Assembly: GCF_003201875.1 (NCBI RefSeq)
Contig: NZ_QJKD01000005.1
Span: 362,091-426,090, forward strand
Direction: 5' to 3'
DNA: 64,000 bases
DNA from: Hungatella effluvii
Lineage (GTDB): Bacteria > Bacillota > Clostridia > Lachnospirales > Lachnospiraceae
The first letter of the stretch is position 1; every line of letters starts with the position of its first letter. Of the stretch, positions 8,229 to 16,957 are shown piece after piece. Both the position numbers and the translations under genes were made by a program. A model generated the notes under the pieces. That model did not search any database. It saw only the letters and a program-made list of their open reading frames with translations, and was not told where the DNA came from.

Positions 8229-9038
8229 TTATCCTCTCGTCAGTTTTACCCTGATTCTCGTGGAAATGTATTCCACAATCAGAACCAGCACAATCAGTCC
8301 CACCAGAATAGCTCCTGCCTCGTTCCAGCGATAGGAATTCATGGCGAAGATCAGTGGTGCGCCGATACCGCCCGCGCCGACCAGACCCAGCACAGTGGCA
8401 TCTCTTAAATTAATATCAAAACGGTAAATGACCGTCGATGCAAAATTCGGAATCAGCTGAGGCAGAATTCCATACCTGATCTTCTGCATCGTATTGCAGC
8501 CGCAGGCGTCCAGGGACTCCAGAATTCTTATGTCCAGATCCTCGATTGCCTCAATATACATCTTGGACACCATACCGATGGAACACACCGACATGGTCAA
8601 AAGTCCCGTAAATGCCCCCGGCCCGCTGACACGGATAAACATCAGTCCATAGACGAAAGCCGGCACGGTACGGATTGCCATGATGGCCATCCGGCTCAGC
8701 CAGGCGATGGGCGCCGGCATCAGATTCGATGCGGACAAAAACGAAAACGGGATAGCCAGTACCGCGCCCACCAGTGTGCCCAAAAAAGCGATGCAGACGG
8801 TCTCCAGAAGAAGGTAGGGCACGCCCTGCATGGTAAAGTTAAAGAGCAGCTTCGGATCGGGATGGAAGATTCCCTTTAAAATGTTTAAGGCGATCTGTCC
8901 GCCGTTTGCTCCGCCTCCCGTGAATTCCACCGCGGAACCGGACCATACGATCAGGGCCACCACGATCACCGATATCACAATCTGGTACACCGTGCTGCGC
9001 GGACGATCTTTATATGCTTGTTCAATCTGTTTGTTCAT
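8229..9038 (-). CDS. phnE: PhnE-type ABC transporter permease (second)
   Basis: A 269-residue integral membrane permease of the phosphonate/phosphite ABC family. Hydrophobic segments occur near residues 18-37, 75-105, 115-145 and 240-260, and the cytoplasmic coupling loop reads ESLDACGCNTMQKIRYGILPQ, the EAA-type motif that contacts the ATPase. The conserved RDATVLGLVGAGGIG lies near the C-terminus. It pairs with the upstream PhnE to form the channel. Its start is 15 bases after the first permease gene and its stop lies 2 bases before the phosphoesterase gene. Confidence 0.92.
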   Translation of the reverse strand: MNKQIEQAYKDRPRSTVYQIVISVIVVALIVWSGSAVEFTGGGANGGQIALNILKGIFHPDPKLLFNFTMQGVPYLLLETVCIAFLGTLVGAVLAIPFSFLSASNLMPAPIAWLSRMAIMAIRTVPAFVYGLMFIRVSGPGAFTGLLTMSVCSIGMVSKMYIEAIEDLDIRILESLDACGCNTMQKIRYGILPQLIPNFASTVIYRFDINLRDATVLGLVGAGGIGAPLIFAMNSYRWNEAGAILVGLIVLVLIVEYISTRIRVKLTRG

Positions 9039-9053
9039 TTTCCGCTCTCCCCT

Positions 9054-9875
9054 CTATACCAGTTTTTTCCGGCAGTAACGGCTCGCCGATTCGATGATAA
9101 ATACCGTAAGAAACAACAGGACCAGAATCATGCCGACGCTGGAATACTCTCTCCAGCCCAGCTTTTCGTTCAGGATCAGCCCCAGTCCGCCCGCGCCCAC
9201 GTAGCCGAGGATCGCGGCGTATCGGACATTTCCCTCGAAACAGAACAGGCCATTGGAAATGTAGGAAGGAAGCACCTGCGGAATAATCGCGCTGACAAAT
9301 GCGCGGACCCGCGTAGCCCCGATGGCTTCCACTGCCTCGAAGGCGCCCATATCCACCGTCTCGATCTCCTCATACAGGATTTTCCCCATATAGGCGAATG
9401 TAAAAATGGCGATCGCCGTGGTTCCTGCCAGAGTGCCCAGTCCGAACACATAAGTGGCGATCAGTGCGGTTACCAGCGTAGGAAGCGTTCTCACAATACT
9501 CAGGAACAGCCTCATGACACTGATGACCAGCCTGCTTTTAATCACATTGGTGGAGGCTGCCATGGCAAACGGAATAACCAGCACCGCGCCGACCACCGTA
9601 CCTAAAAGCGACATTTTGATGGTATCGAAAAGCGGTTTCCAGATCTGAGACATATAGGAGACCCTCGGCGGGATCATCATGCCCAGTATAACAAAAAACT
9701 GATTTCCCCTCTCGGCCAAAACCCTTAAGTCAAATCCGGTTATCTTCACGGAAATGGCCGTCATAATCAGCAGGATAACCGCAACGAGAGGCAGACGCGA
9801 AGCCGGTTTTTCGATCGTCTTACCATTGGAAATCGTCATTTTCTTCGGCGGAAAGACCTTGTCGTATAAACTCAT
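9054..9875 (-). CDS. phnE: PhnE-type ABC transporter permease (first)
   Basis: A 273-residue membrane permease of the phosphonate-type ABC family. The coupling helix region reads EAIGATRVRAFVSAIIPQ and the C-terminal block YAAILGYVGAGGLG matches the other PhnE. The start codon overlaps the PhnC stop by 4 bases (ATGA), indicating translational coupling. The two permeases are clearly different from each other, so the pore is a heterodimer, as in many PhnCDE1E2 systems. Confidence 0.92.
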   Translation of the reverse strand: MSLYDKVFPPKKMTISNGKTIEKPASRLPLVAVILLIMTAISVKITGFDLRVLAERGNQFFVILGMMIPPRVSYMSQIWKPLFDTIKMSLLGTVVGAVLVIPFAMAASTNVIKSRLVISVMRLFLSIVRTLPTLVTALIATYVFGLGTLAGTTAIAIFTFAYMGKILYEEIETVDMGAFEAVEAIGATRVRAFVSAIIPQVLPSYISNGLFCFEGNVRYAAILGYVGAGGLGLILNEKLGWREYSSVGMILVLLFLTVFIIESASRYCRKKLV

Positions 9876-10630
9876 CCGGCCACCTCCTGCTCCAGCTTCC
9901 CTTCGTAGATATTATTCAGGATCTCTTCATTGACATCGGATACGGGGCCGTCATAGACGATCTGGCCCGCACGGATGCCGACCACGCGGCTGGCGTACGT
10001 GAGCGCCAGTTCCACGTGGTGAATGTTAAGAAGGATGGTGATGTTCATTTCTTTATTAATCCGCTGAAAATCCTCCATAACCTGTTTGGCCGTTACCGGG
10101 TCTAAGGATGCTACCGGCTCATCCGCCAGGATGATCTGCGGATCCTGTGCCAGGGTTCTCGCCAGAGCCACTCTCTGCTGCTGCCCGCCGGAGAGCTGGT
10201 CCGCGCGCACAAACGCCTTGTCCAGAATCCCTACCTTATCCAGCGCCTCCAGGGCCGCCAGCTTGTCCTCCTTCGGATAGATCCCGAAAAGGGCCCGGAT
10301 AAAGGAGAGATCCGGCACCTTTGCCATCAGCACATTATTGATGACCTTTGTCCGGGTCACTAAGTTAAAGGACTGAAAGATCATGCCGATCTTTCTGCGG
10401 AAGCGGCGGAGTTCTTTCCCTTTCAGCTGCATCACATCGGTTCCGTCCACAGTAAGCTTCCCCTCGGTGATGTCGTGCATCCGGTTAATGGTCCGCAGAA
10501 GCGTGGATTTCCCGGCGCCGGAAAGGCCAATGATCGCCACAAATTCTCCCTGCTCGATCTTTAAATTGACATCCTTCAGTGCGTTAAAACCATTGGGGTA
10601 CGTCTTTCCTACTTTATCAAATTCAATCAT
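9872..10630 (-). CDS. phnC: PhnC-type ABC transporter ATP-binding protein
   Basis: A 252-residue ATPase with Walker A GLSGAGKST, Q-loop IFQSFNLV, signature LSGGQQQRVALAR, Walker B IILADEPVASLDP and switch histidine in LLNIHHVELAL. The family powers uptake of phosphonates, phosphite or phosphate esters. It follows phnD after a 99-base gap containing a terminator-like hairpin at 10667-10711, so it and the permeases are probably made at lower level than the binding protein. GAGG lies upstream of the ATG. Confidence 0.94.
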   Translation of the reverse strand: MIEFDKVGKTYPNGFNALKDVNLKIEQGEFVAIIGLSGAGKSTLLRTINRMHDITEGKLTVDGTDVMQLKGKELRRFRRKIGMIFQSFNLVTRTKVINNVLMAKVPDLSFIRALFGIYPKEDKLAALEALDKVGILDKAFVRADQLSGGQQQRVALARTLAQDPQIILADEPVASLDPVTAKQVMEDFQRINKEMNITILLNIHHVELALTYASRVVGIRAGQIVYDGPVSDVNEEILNNIYEGKLEQEVAG

Positions 10631-10666
10631 GCTCCTACCTCGACTTTAGTATTTTCTCATGGAAAC

Positions 10667-10711
10667 CCAAAAGGAGACGCCGTAAACCATATTTCTTTAC
10701 GGTGCCTCCTT
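10667..10711 (-). terminator. Attenuating hairpin between phnD and phnC
   Basis: Sixteen-base arms (10671-10686 and 10696-10711) pair with two wobbles and are followed on the minus strand by TTTT. Placed between a binding-protein gene and its ATPase gene, it likely trims downstream transcription so that the binding protein is in excess. Confidence 0.6.
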
Positions 10712-10729
10712 AATAATCGTGCTTATCAC

Positions 10730-11851
10730 TTATTTGGCATTTAATTCCTGAATCATCTTCTGTGCTGCGCGCTCATTATCGTAATCGGAAGACTGTGCAG
10801 GCTCATATCCCATATGGCTGTAAATGGCGATTACCTTCTTGCCCTCTTCCGTCTTTCCAATGTTGATAAAGGCATTCTGAATGGCTGTCTTAAAGGCGTC
10901 ATCCATAATCTTGGAAGTCTTGCTTACGCTGACCGTATCGTTATAGATTGGAGGAGTTACACCGATCACATTCGTCTCTTCCCAGATCGATCCGCTTCTT
11001 CCATACTCGGAATTCCACTTTTCCTCATAGTCTCTGCGGGCGTCTGCGTATGTACAGAGGACATCCACCTGTCCGGAAGCCAGTCTTGCAAATGCGCTGC
11101 CGTAAGAATCGGACTGAACCGCATGGCCAAGATCCAGAATGTTCTTCTCAAAGTTCTCCTGAAGCCATAAAGACGGATAGATATATCCGGCCGGTGATGA
11201 GGAAGACATCACGCTCCAGTTGGCACTGCTTAAATCATCAAAGGTCAGAGCCTCTCCGCTGTTAACCTTCTTTGCCAGTTCCTGTCCTTTTTCGGATGGC
11301 CCTGCAATCATCAGCGCACGGTAGGAAGTAACCTGCTGGTCTGTCGGCTCTGTCGCCTTGCCGTCATTCCAGTCCTTGGCGCTGTCGGAATTCTTGCTCA
11401 GTCCATCACGGGTTGCTGTCAGGATGACATCCGCTCCGTCGTCATAAAGCACATAAGTACCGCCTGGAATCAATCCGATATCCGCCGTTCCCGCGGAAAG
11501 TGCCTCGCCTACCGCCTCATAGCTGGTTCCCACTGTGATAACCACATCACCGATATCATATCCTTCCTTGGCGAGTTCTGTCTTTAACATATCCTTTAAT
11601 GGTTCTGTTGCCGTTACAATCTCTTCCGGTTCTCTGGAAGGAACGAAGTATACGTTCAGTTTGTCAATCTTCTTGTTTTCCGCCGCAGTCGTCTGTTCTT
11701 CAGCCGCTTTTTCCGATGCTCCGGAAGCGGTTGTCTCCACTGCAGCCGTCGTATCCGCCGCAGTCTCCTTCTGTCCGCCGGTACCTGAACATCCACTGAC
11801 CATAGCTGCGCAAAGTGCAATTGCCATCATTACAGAAACTGATTTTTTCAT
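10730..11851 (-). CDS. phnD: PhnD-type periplasmic-binding lipoprotein of the Phn ABC transporter
   Basis: A 373-residue lipoprotein: signal peptide MKKSVSVMMAIALCAAMVSGC with the lipobox at VSGC, then a Thr/Ala/Glu-rich linker to about residue 60, then a phosphonate-type type-2 binding fold (LNVYFVPSREPEEIVTATEP, AGTADIGLIPGGTYVLY, SSPAGYIYPSLWL, GQVDVLCTYADA). It should capture an organophosphorus compound and deliver it to the two PhnE permeases. The frame opens 8 codons earlier, but AAAGGAG precedes the ATG at 11851. It follows the LacI gene by 41 bases. The exact ligand cannot be read from the sequence. Confidence 0.92.
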   Translation of the reverse strand: MKKSVSVMMAIALCAAMVSGCSGTGGQKETAADTTAAVETTASGASEKAAEEQTTAAENKKIDKLNVYFVPSREPEEIVTATEPLKDMLKTELAKEGYDIGDVVITVGTSYEAVGEALSAGTADIGLIPGGTYVLYDDGADVILTATRDGLSKNSDSAKDWNDGKATEPTDQQVTSYRALMIAGPSEKGQELAKKVNSGEALTFDDLSSANWSVMSSSSPAGYIYPSLWLQENFEKNILDLGHAVQSDSYGSAFARLASGQVDVLCTYADARRDYEEKWNSEYGRSGSIWEETNVIGVTPPIYNDTVSVSKTSKIMDDAFKTAIQNAFINIGKTEEGKKVIAIYSHMGYEPAQSSDYDNERAAQKMIQELNAK

Positions 11852-11892
11852 AACGCTCTCCTTTACCTGATCCATCTTCTCTGGGGTTACCG

Positions 11893-12867
11893 TTATGCGC
11901 TGTCGCCAACCTCTAGCTTGGTGGGAAGATAAATTGTCATGTTGTCGCTGCGTCCGCCCTGGATCTGTTCCAGAAGAAGTTTAATGGCTGTCTGCCAGAC
12001 AATCTCCGGAAACATCCGAACCTTGGTGTACGTCGGCCACTGGGATTCCAGTGTCTCGATGTCCTTGTAGATCACCACGGCCACATCCTTGGGTACCCGG
12101 AGCCCCGCATCAAGAAATGCCTCCAGCACCCCCTCGGCCACCTCGTCGCTGCCTAAAAGCACCGCTTCCGGCAAATGCCCCGACGCTGCCGCCTGTCTTG
12201 CAAGCTCGTATCCGCCATCCCGGCTGAAGTCTCCGATAAAGAAGTGATTCTCATCGTAACAGCCCCGCTCCCGGAAGGTCTCTCTCAAGCCCTCCAGTCT
12301 CCGGTAACCGATGCGCAAGTCTCCCTCTTCATAAAGTCCGCCTATGTACCCGACACTCCGGTACTGCTTTCTGTCCAGAAGATAGTCTAACATCTCCCGG
12401 ATTCCCTTTGTAAAGTCCATGACGATACAGTCGTACTCGTAGTCCTTTGGATCCGAATTAATGAACACGATGGCAAAGCTCTGCATCCGCAGACTCTCCA
12501 TCTCCGACTCGGAGAAGACACCAAAGGCGATGATTCCGTCGTAATGTGACGGTGCCGCCTTGTCCATACGTACAAACTTCACGTCGTTCTTTCCCGCCAT
12601 GGTCTTTGCAATGCAGTCCAGAGAAGAAATCCGGATATTCGGCCTGTCCTTCCTGATGATGTGCCAATCCGCAACTCCTATGACAATTTCCTTTTCTTTC
12701 TGCGCATGCCGCATTCTGGGTGGGACATAGTTTAATTCGTGGGCAATTTTAAATATCTTCTTTCTTACTTCAGGACTTACCACAATGGTGTCATCCTGAT
12801 TCAGCACACGCGATACCGTCGTACTCGAGACGCTCGCCAGCTGAGAAATTTCTTTAATTGTAGCCAT
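11893..12867 (-). CDS. LacI/GalR-family transcriptional regulator of the Phn-type operon
   Basis: A 324-residue repressor: N-terminal LacI HTH (MATIKEISQLASVSSTTVSR, then VLNQDDTIVVSPEVRKKI, with hinge-proximal LNYVPPRMR), followed by a periplasmic-binding-like effector domain (IAFGVFSESE, GYIGGLYEEGDLRIGYRR, AVLLGSDEVAEGVLEAF). It is the first gene of the operon and so probably controls itself and the transporter. A LacI regulator is unusual for a phosphonate-type importer, where PhoB, LysR or GntR regulators are more common; this suggests a nucleotide- or sugar-like effector. GGTGAGG precedes the ATG. Confidence 0.9.
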   Translation of the reverse strand: MATIKEISQLASVSSTTVSRVLNQDDTIVVSPEVRKKIFKIAHELNYVPPRMRHAQKEKEIVIGVADWHIIRKDRPNIRISSLDCIAKTMAGKNDVKFVRMDKAAPSHYDGIIAFGVFSESEMESLRMQSFAIVFINSDPKDYEYDCIVMDFTKGIREMLDYLLDRKQYRSVGYIGGLYEEGDLRIGYRRLEGLRETFRERGCYDENHFFIGDFSRDGGYELARQAAASGHLPEAVLLGSDEVAEGVLEAFLDAGLRVPKDVAVVIYKDIETLESQWPTYTKVRMFPEIVWQTAIKLLLEQIQGGRSDNMTIYLPTKLEVGDSA

Positions 12868-12893
12868 GTTTTACATCCTCACCTTTCAATTTT

Positions 12894-12922
12894 ATTATAG
12901 TTCCATTATCTTCCAGAGTCAA
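12894..12922 (-). promoter_or_regulatory. Sigma-A promoter of the lacI-phn operon
   Basis: On the minus strand, TTGACT (12917-12922) and TATAAT (12894-12899) are separated by exactly 17 bases, a near-consensus housekeeping promoter about 30 bases before the lacI start codon. Confidence 0.8.
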
Positions 12923-12929
12923 TGAAAAT

Positions 12930-12943
12930 AGTAAATATTTACT
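12930..12943. promoter_or_regulatory. Perfect 14 bp palindrome upstream of the -35 box
   Basis: AGTAAATATTTACT is a perfect palindrome 7 bases upstream of the -35 element of the lacI-phn promoter. It may be an operator for the LacI protein encoded just downstream or for another regulator. LacI operators usually have a central CG, which is absent, so the assignment is uncertain. Confidence 0.45.
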
Positions 12944-12978
12944 GAAATTTTACCTAGAAATAAAGCGTTCTTTACAAA

Positions 12979-13008
12979 TCAAAAAGGGAGACCGTTTACA
13001 GGCCTCCC
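12979..13008 (-). terminator. Intrinsic terminator after trpB
   Basis: Arms at 12986-12993 and 13001-13008 (GGGAGGCC/GGTCTCCC on the minus strand, one wobble) are followed by TTTTT, 26 bases after the trpB stop. Confidence 0.85.
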
Positions 13009-13033
13009 CTCACTGTACGTGGCAGTCTCACAG

Positions 13034-14251
13034 TTAATCTAAAAACTGATCGCCATATCCATAATGTTCCACCACATAGTCGATATCCTTATCGCCTCTG
13101 CCGCTTAAGCACACCAGAATCGATCCCTGTCTCATCTCTTTCGCCCTGCGCATCGCGTATGCCACGGCGTGGGAGCTCTCAATCGCGGGAATGATTCCCT
13201 CGTAGCGGGACAGCTTGAAGAAAGCTTCCATGGCCTGCTCGTCGCTGACTGTCTCGTATTTCACACGGCCCAGGTCATGTAAAAATGCGTGCTCCGGTCC
13301 TACCGACGGGTAGTCCAGACCGCTGGCAATAGAATATACCGGCGCCGGTTCTCCGTTTTCATCCTTCAGCATGATGCTCTCAAAGCCATGCATGATGCCC
13401 TTTTCTCCAAACTTCATGGAAGCCGCGTGGTCGCCTAACTTCTCGCCTCTGCCTAAAGGCTCCACGCCGGTAATGTCCACCGGATCATCCAGGAATGGAA
13501 TGAACATACCGATGGAGTTGCTTCCGCCGCCGACACAGGCGCACACCTCGTCCGGGAACATCCCTGTCATCTCATAAAACTGGTCTCTCGCCTCGTATCC
13601 CACGACCGACTGGAAATCACGCACCATCAGCGGGAATGGGTGCGGGCCCAACGCGGAACCGATACAGTAGATCGAGTCCTTATAATTCTTCGCATATGAT
13701 TCGAAAGCGGAATCAACCGCTTCCTTTAAGGTCTTGAGACCGTGTGTCACAGGCACCACCTTGGCGCCCAGAATCTTCATTCTCGTCACATTGGGAGCCT
13801 GCTTCGCAATGTCAACTTCCCCCATATGGATCTCACACTCCAGGCCAAAGAAAGCCGCAGCCGTGGCCAGAGCCACACCGTGCTGTCCTGCTCCTGTCTC
13901 CGCGATCAGGCGCTTCTTTCCCATGAATTTCGCCAGAAGGCCCTCGCCCATGCAGTGGTTTAACTTATGAGCCCCCGTGTGGTTTAAATCCTCTCTCTTT
14001 AAATAGATCTGGCAGTTGCCGATGCTTTTGGAGAGACGCTCGCAGTGGTAGACCGGCGTCGGTCTGCCCTGGAACTCCTTCCTGATTCTCCGCAGTTCGT
14101 TGATAAACTGGGAGGAGTGGCAGATCGTCTGGTACGCGTCCGCGATCTCCTCAAAAGCGGGGATCAGTTCATCCGTTAAATAAGCGCCTCCATAAGGGCC
14201 AAAACGCCCGTCTTTGTCCGGGTAGTTCTTCAAATATGTCCTGTAATCCAT
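13034..14251 (-). CDS. trpB: Tryptophan synthase beta chain, solitary
   Basis: A 405-residue PLP enzyme that condenses indole with L-serine to tryptophan. The PLP lysine is Lys96 in HTGAHKLNH, the catalytic glutamate is Glu118 in AETGAGQHG, the phosphate-binding loop is [10 protein letters not shown] and the C-terminal LSGRGDKDI is intact, so it should be active. Sequence and length match the classical TrpB1 group. AAGGAG precedes the ATG, and a terminator follows directly. No trpA or other trp gene is in the neighbourhood, so it stands alone between topB and the Phn operon; it may salvage indole or work with a TrpA encoded elsewhere. Confidence 0.95.
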   Translation of the reverse strand: MDYRTYLKNYPDKDGRFGPYGGAYLTDELIPAFEEIADAYQTICHSSQFINELRRIRKEFQGRPTPVYHCERLSKSIGNCQIYLKREDLNHTGAHKLNHCMGEGLLAKFMGKKRLIAETGAGQHGVALATAAAFFGLECEIHMGEVDIAKQAPNVTRMKILGAKVVPVTHGLKTLKEAVDSAFESYAKNYKDSIYCIGSALGPHPFPLMVRDFQSVVGYEARDQFYEMTGMFPDEVCACVGGGSNSIGMFIPFLDDPVDITGVEPLGRGEKLGDHAASMKFGEKGIMHGFESIMLKDENGEPAPVYSIASGLDYPSVGPEHAFLHDLGRVKYETVSDEQAMEAFFKLSRYEGIIPAIESSHAVAYAMRRAKEMRQGSILVCLSGRGDKDIDYVVEHYGYGDQFLD

Positions 14252-14347
14252 ATCCTTCTCCTTTATAACTGTTTTTGTTAGCCGCTAAGTGTTTACAGTA
14301 TAGCATAAATAGGGAGCGCATGAAAGACTTGCGGCGTTACTATTCCA

Positions 14348-16570
14348 TTATTTCTTCTTATCCAAATTTAATTTTGCAAACGCATCCGCAAACGCTGAGT
14401 TGATCGGCGCCTCCGCCTCCTTCTTCTGCTGGTTTAAATATTTTGCCACATCCTTTTTCGATACGCCTGCGCCCTCTTTGGCCCGGCGTTCCTTGAAGGA
14501 CGACAGTTTTTCCTTATAACCACACTTGCATACGAATATCTGGCTGTCTCCTTTTCCACGAAGCTCCATCTTCTTATGGCAGACCGGGCAGCGTGCGTTG
14601 CTGGTCCTGGCTACGGTTTCCCTGTGGCCGCATTCCCTGTCCTGACACACCAGCATCTCGCTGTTCTTCCCTTTTACAAGAAGCATCCGCTTGCCGCAGA
14701 CAGGGCATTTTGTATTCGTCAAATTATCGTGGCGGAACTGGCCCTCTCCGCTTTTAATCTGGGAGATCAATTCATTGGAGTAGGAACGGATATCCTTCAT
14801 AAAGGCGGCTCGCTTCAGCTTTCCATCCGCAATTTTCGAAAGCCGCATCTCCCAGTCGGCAGTCAGTTCCGGTTTTCTCAAATCCTCCGGAACCAGGGTG
14901 AGAAGCTGTTTCGCCTTGGAGGTCAGGCAGATGTCCTTCCCCCGTTTCTCCAGTAAGAAGCTGGAGAACAGTTTCTCAATAATATCTGCTCTGGTGGCGA
15001 CGGTACCCAGACCGCCGGTCTCTCCCAGCGTCTTCGCCATGGCTTTATCCTTCGATTCCATATAGGCGGTAGGATTTTCCATAGCGGAAAGCAGCGTCGC
15101 CTCGTTAAATGGAGCCGGCGGCTTCGTCTTTCCTTCCGTCATTGTGACGGCAAGCTTTGGAATCCTGTCCCCTCTCTTTACATCCGGAAGTTTCTGCGCG
15201 CGTATCTCCTGCCGCTCCGACTCCTCTCCGTCATCCTCATCGTCATCCTGCCCCTCATAGATCTCCCGCCATCCGGCGCTCTTTACGATCCTGCCCTTCG
15301 CGGCAAAATTTTCACCGGACAGCTCTACCGTAAGCTCCGTCTGCTCGTACTCGAAAGGCGGATAGAGAACGGCGATGAATCTTCGCACCACGAGGTCATA
15401 GATTTTGCGTTCCTCCACAGTCATATGGTCCAGCTGTACGAACTGCTCCGTCGGTATGATGGCATGGTGGTCCGATACCTTCTTATCATCCACAAAAGAC
15501 GGCTTAGCCACAATCTTCTGATTCATCAGGCGCCCGGCCAGTTTCCGGTACGGGCCCACGCCGCAGGCCTCCAGGCGCTCCTTGATTGACGGTACGATAT
15601 CCGAGCTCAAGTATCTGGAATCCGTTCTGGGATACGTCAGGACCTTGTGATTTTCGTAAAGCCGCTGCATGATATTGAGCGTTTCCTTGGCCGAATAATT
15701 GAACTTCCGGTTTGCCTCCCGCTGAAGCTCTGTCAGATCATAGAGCTGCGGTGCATACGTCTTCTTCGGAATACGCTTTACCTCGGTTACAAGCCCCTGG
15801 CCGCTGCCTGCCTCGATCTTCTTCATAATTCCTTCCACCCGTTCCTTATCAAAGGCGCGGAAGCTCTTTGACTTTTCGTCGCGCCACGTCAGCGTGAGCG
15901 GTGGCGTCTGGCTCTTTGCAGCAATTCCGTAATAGGGCTTCGGCACAAAATTCTTAATCTCCTCCTCCCGGCTGGCGATGATTGCCAGAGTCGGGGTCTG
16001 AACACGGCCGCAGGACAGCTGCGCATTGTACTTGCACGTCAGAGCTCTGGTAGCATTGATACCCACCAGCCAGTCTGCTTCCGCCCGGCACATGGCGGCA
16101 TCGTAGAGATTGTCGTATTCATGGCCGTTTTTCAGCTTCGCAAATCCGTCCTTAATGGCCTTGTCCGTAACAGACGAAATCCAGAGTCGCTTGATCGGCT
16201 TCCGGCATCCGGTTTTCTCCAGGATCAGCCTGGCCACCAGTTCCCCCTCCCGGCCTGCATCTGTGGCGATAATGATCTCGCCCACATCCTTCCTCTGAAG
16301 CTGCGCCTTGACCGCGCTGAACTGTTTTCCCGTCTGTTTGATCACTTCCAGCTTAAACTGCTCCGGCATCATGGGAAGGTCTTCCATCTTCCACGTCTTA
16401 TACTTCGGGTCGTAATCTTCCGGGTCCGCCAGCGTCACAAGATGCCCCAGCCCCCAGGTTACAATATATTGATCGCCCTCCAGCGCGCCGTTTTGATTCC
16501 TTCCGCAGCGAAGGACCCTGGCAATATCACGCGCCACCGACGGCTTTTCTGCAATTACTAAAGATTTCAT
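14348..16570 (-). CDS. topB: DNA topoisomerase III
   Basis: A 740-residue type IA topoisomerase. The TOPRIM domain holds VIAEKPSVARDI (residues 5-16) and the metal site ATDAGREGE (102-110); the active-site tyrosine is Tyr313 in VLTYPRTDS; the family block QLSCGRVQTPTLAI is at 184-197. Two C-terminal zinc-ribbon motifs follow (CPVCGKRM with CQDREC, and CPVCHKKM with CKC), then a basic tail. The size and the zinc ribbons fit a TopB-type enzyme, either chromosomal or mobile-element borne. AGGAGG lies 11 bases before the ATG. A 24 bp direct duplication lies in its upstream region. Confidence 0.93.
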   Translation of the reverse strand: MKSLVIAEKPSVARDIARVLRCGRNQNGALEGDQYIVTWGLGHLVTLADPEDYDPKYKTWKMEDLPMMPEQFKLEVIKQTGKQFSAVKAQLQRKDVGEIIIATDAGREGELVARLILEKTGCRKPIKRLWISSVTDKAIKDGFAKLKNGHEYDNLYDAAMCRAEADWLVGINATRALTCKYNAQLSCGRVQTPTLAIIASREEEIKNFVPKPYYGIAAKSQTPPLTLTWRDEKSKSFRAFDKERVEGIMKKIEAGSGQGLVTEVKRIPKKTYAPQLYDLTELQREANRKFNYSAKETLNIMQRLYENHKVLTYPRTDSRYLSSDIVPSIKERLEACGVGPYRKLAGRLMNQKIVAKPSFVDDKKVSDHHAIIPTEQFVQLDHMTVEERKIYDLVVRRFIAVLYPPFEYEQTELTVELSGENFAAKGRIVKSAGWREIYEGQDDDEDDGEESERQEIRAQKLPDVKRGDRIPKLAVTMTEGKTKPPAPFNEATLLSAMENPTAYMESKDKAMAKTLGETGGLGTVATRADIIEKLFSSFLLEKRGKDICLTSKAKQLLTLVPEDLRKPELTADWEMRLSKIADGKLKRAAFMKDIRSYSNELISQIKSGEGQFRHDNLTNTKCPVCGKRMLLVKGKNSEMLVCQDRECGHRETVARTSNARCPVCHKKMELRGKGDSQIFVCKCGYKEKLSSFKERRAKEGAGVSKKDVAKYLNQQKKEAEAPINSAFADAFAKLNLDKKK

Positions 16571-16598
16571 TCTTATTTATTCCTCCTGACTGATTCCG

Positions 16599-16644
16599 GT
16601 GAATCTCTGTCCTCCTATTTTGGTGAACCTCTGTCCTCCTATTA
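16599..16644 (-). repeat. Two-copy direct repeat upstream of topB
   Basis: A 22-base unit (16599-16620 and 16623-16644) is repeated with period 24 and one mismatch. On the minus strand each copy carries an AGGAGGACAGAGG block that resembles a ribosome-binding site. It lies 29 bases before the topB start and could be a duplicated leader or regulatory element. The rest of 16645-16957 has no gene I can support. Confidence 0.7.
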
Positions 16645-16957
16645 TAAGGAAATGCGGGGGAAATTGCAACGTGAGGATGGAAAAACAGCTTGTCCCGGGC
16701 CGCCTGTCCATGATATACTACTATCAGAAAACCGATGATAGCCTTTATAAGAAGCTATCGCCACAGGAATCCGGTTTCTGTCCGCATTCCTTTCTGCCCA
16801 ATTCACCAGGCGTTCTACGTCCGTTCGGACTTAAGAATTCCCATATCACCAAAAATCATTGTAAATAATACCAGAAAAATAAGCAGGGCTATTGTCTGTT
16901 TTTTAAAAAAATATTATAATGGAGATAGGTTCTTATATAGCTGGAAACGGAGGCTAT

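Noticed and set aside
13681..13970. Plus-strand frames opposite trpB
   Set aside because: They are antisense shadows of a clearly conserved enzyme and lack ribosome-binding sites.
14252..14347. T-box or trp leader upstream of trpB
   Set aside because: The gap to topB is under 100 bases and shows no T-box core or stem I architecture.
16660..16900. Possible short protein on the plus strand before the Rpn-like pseudogene
   Set aside because: The frame has no convincing start signal or family resemblance, so I see only non-coding or decayed sequence there.
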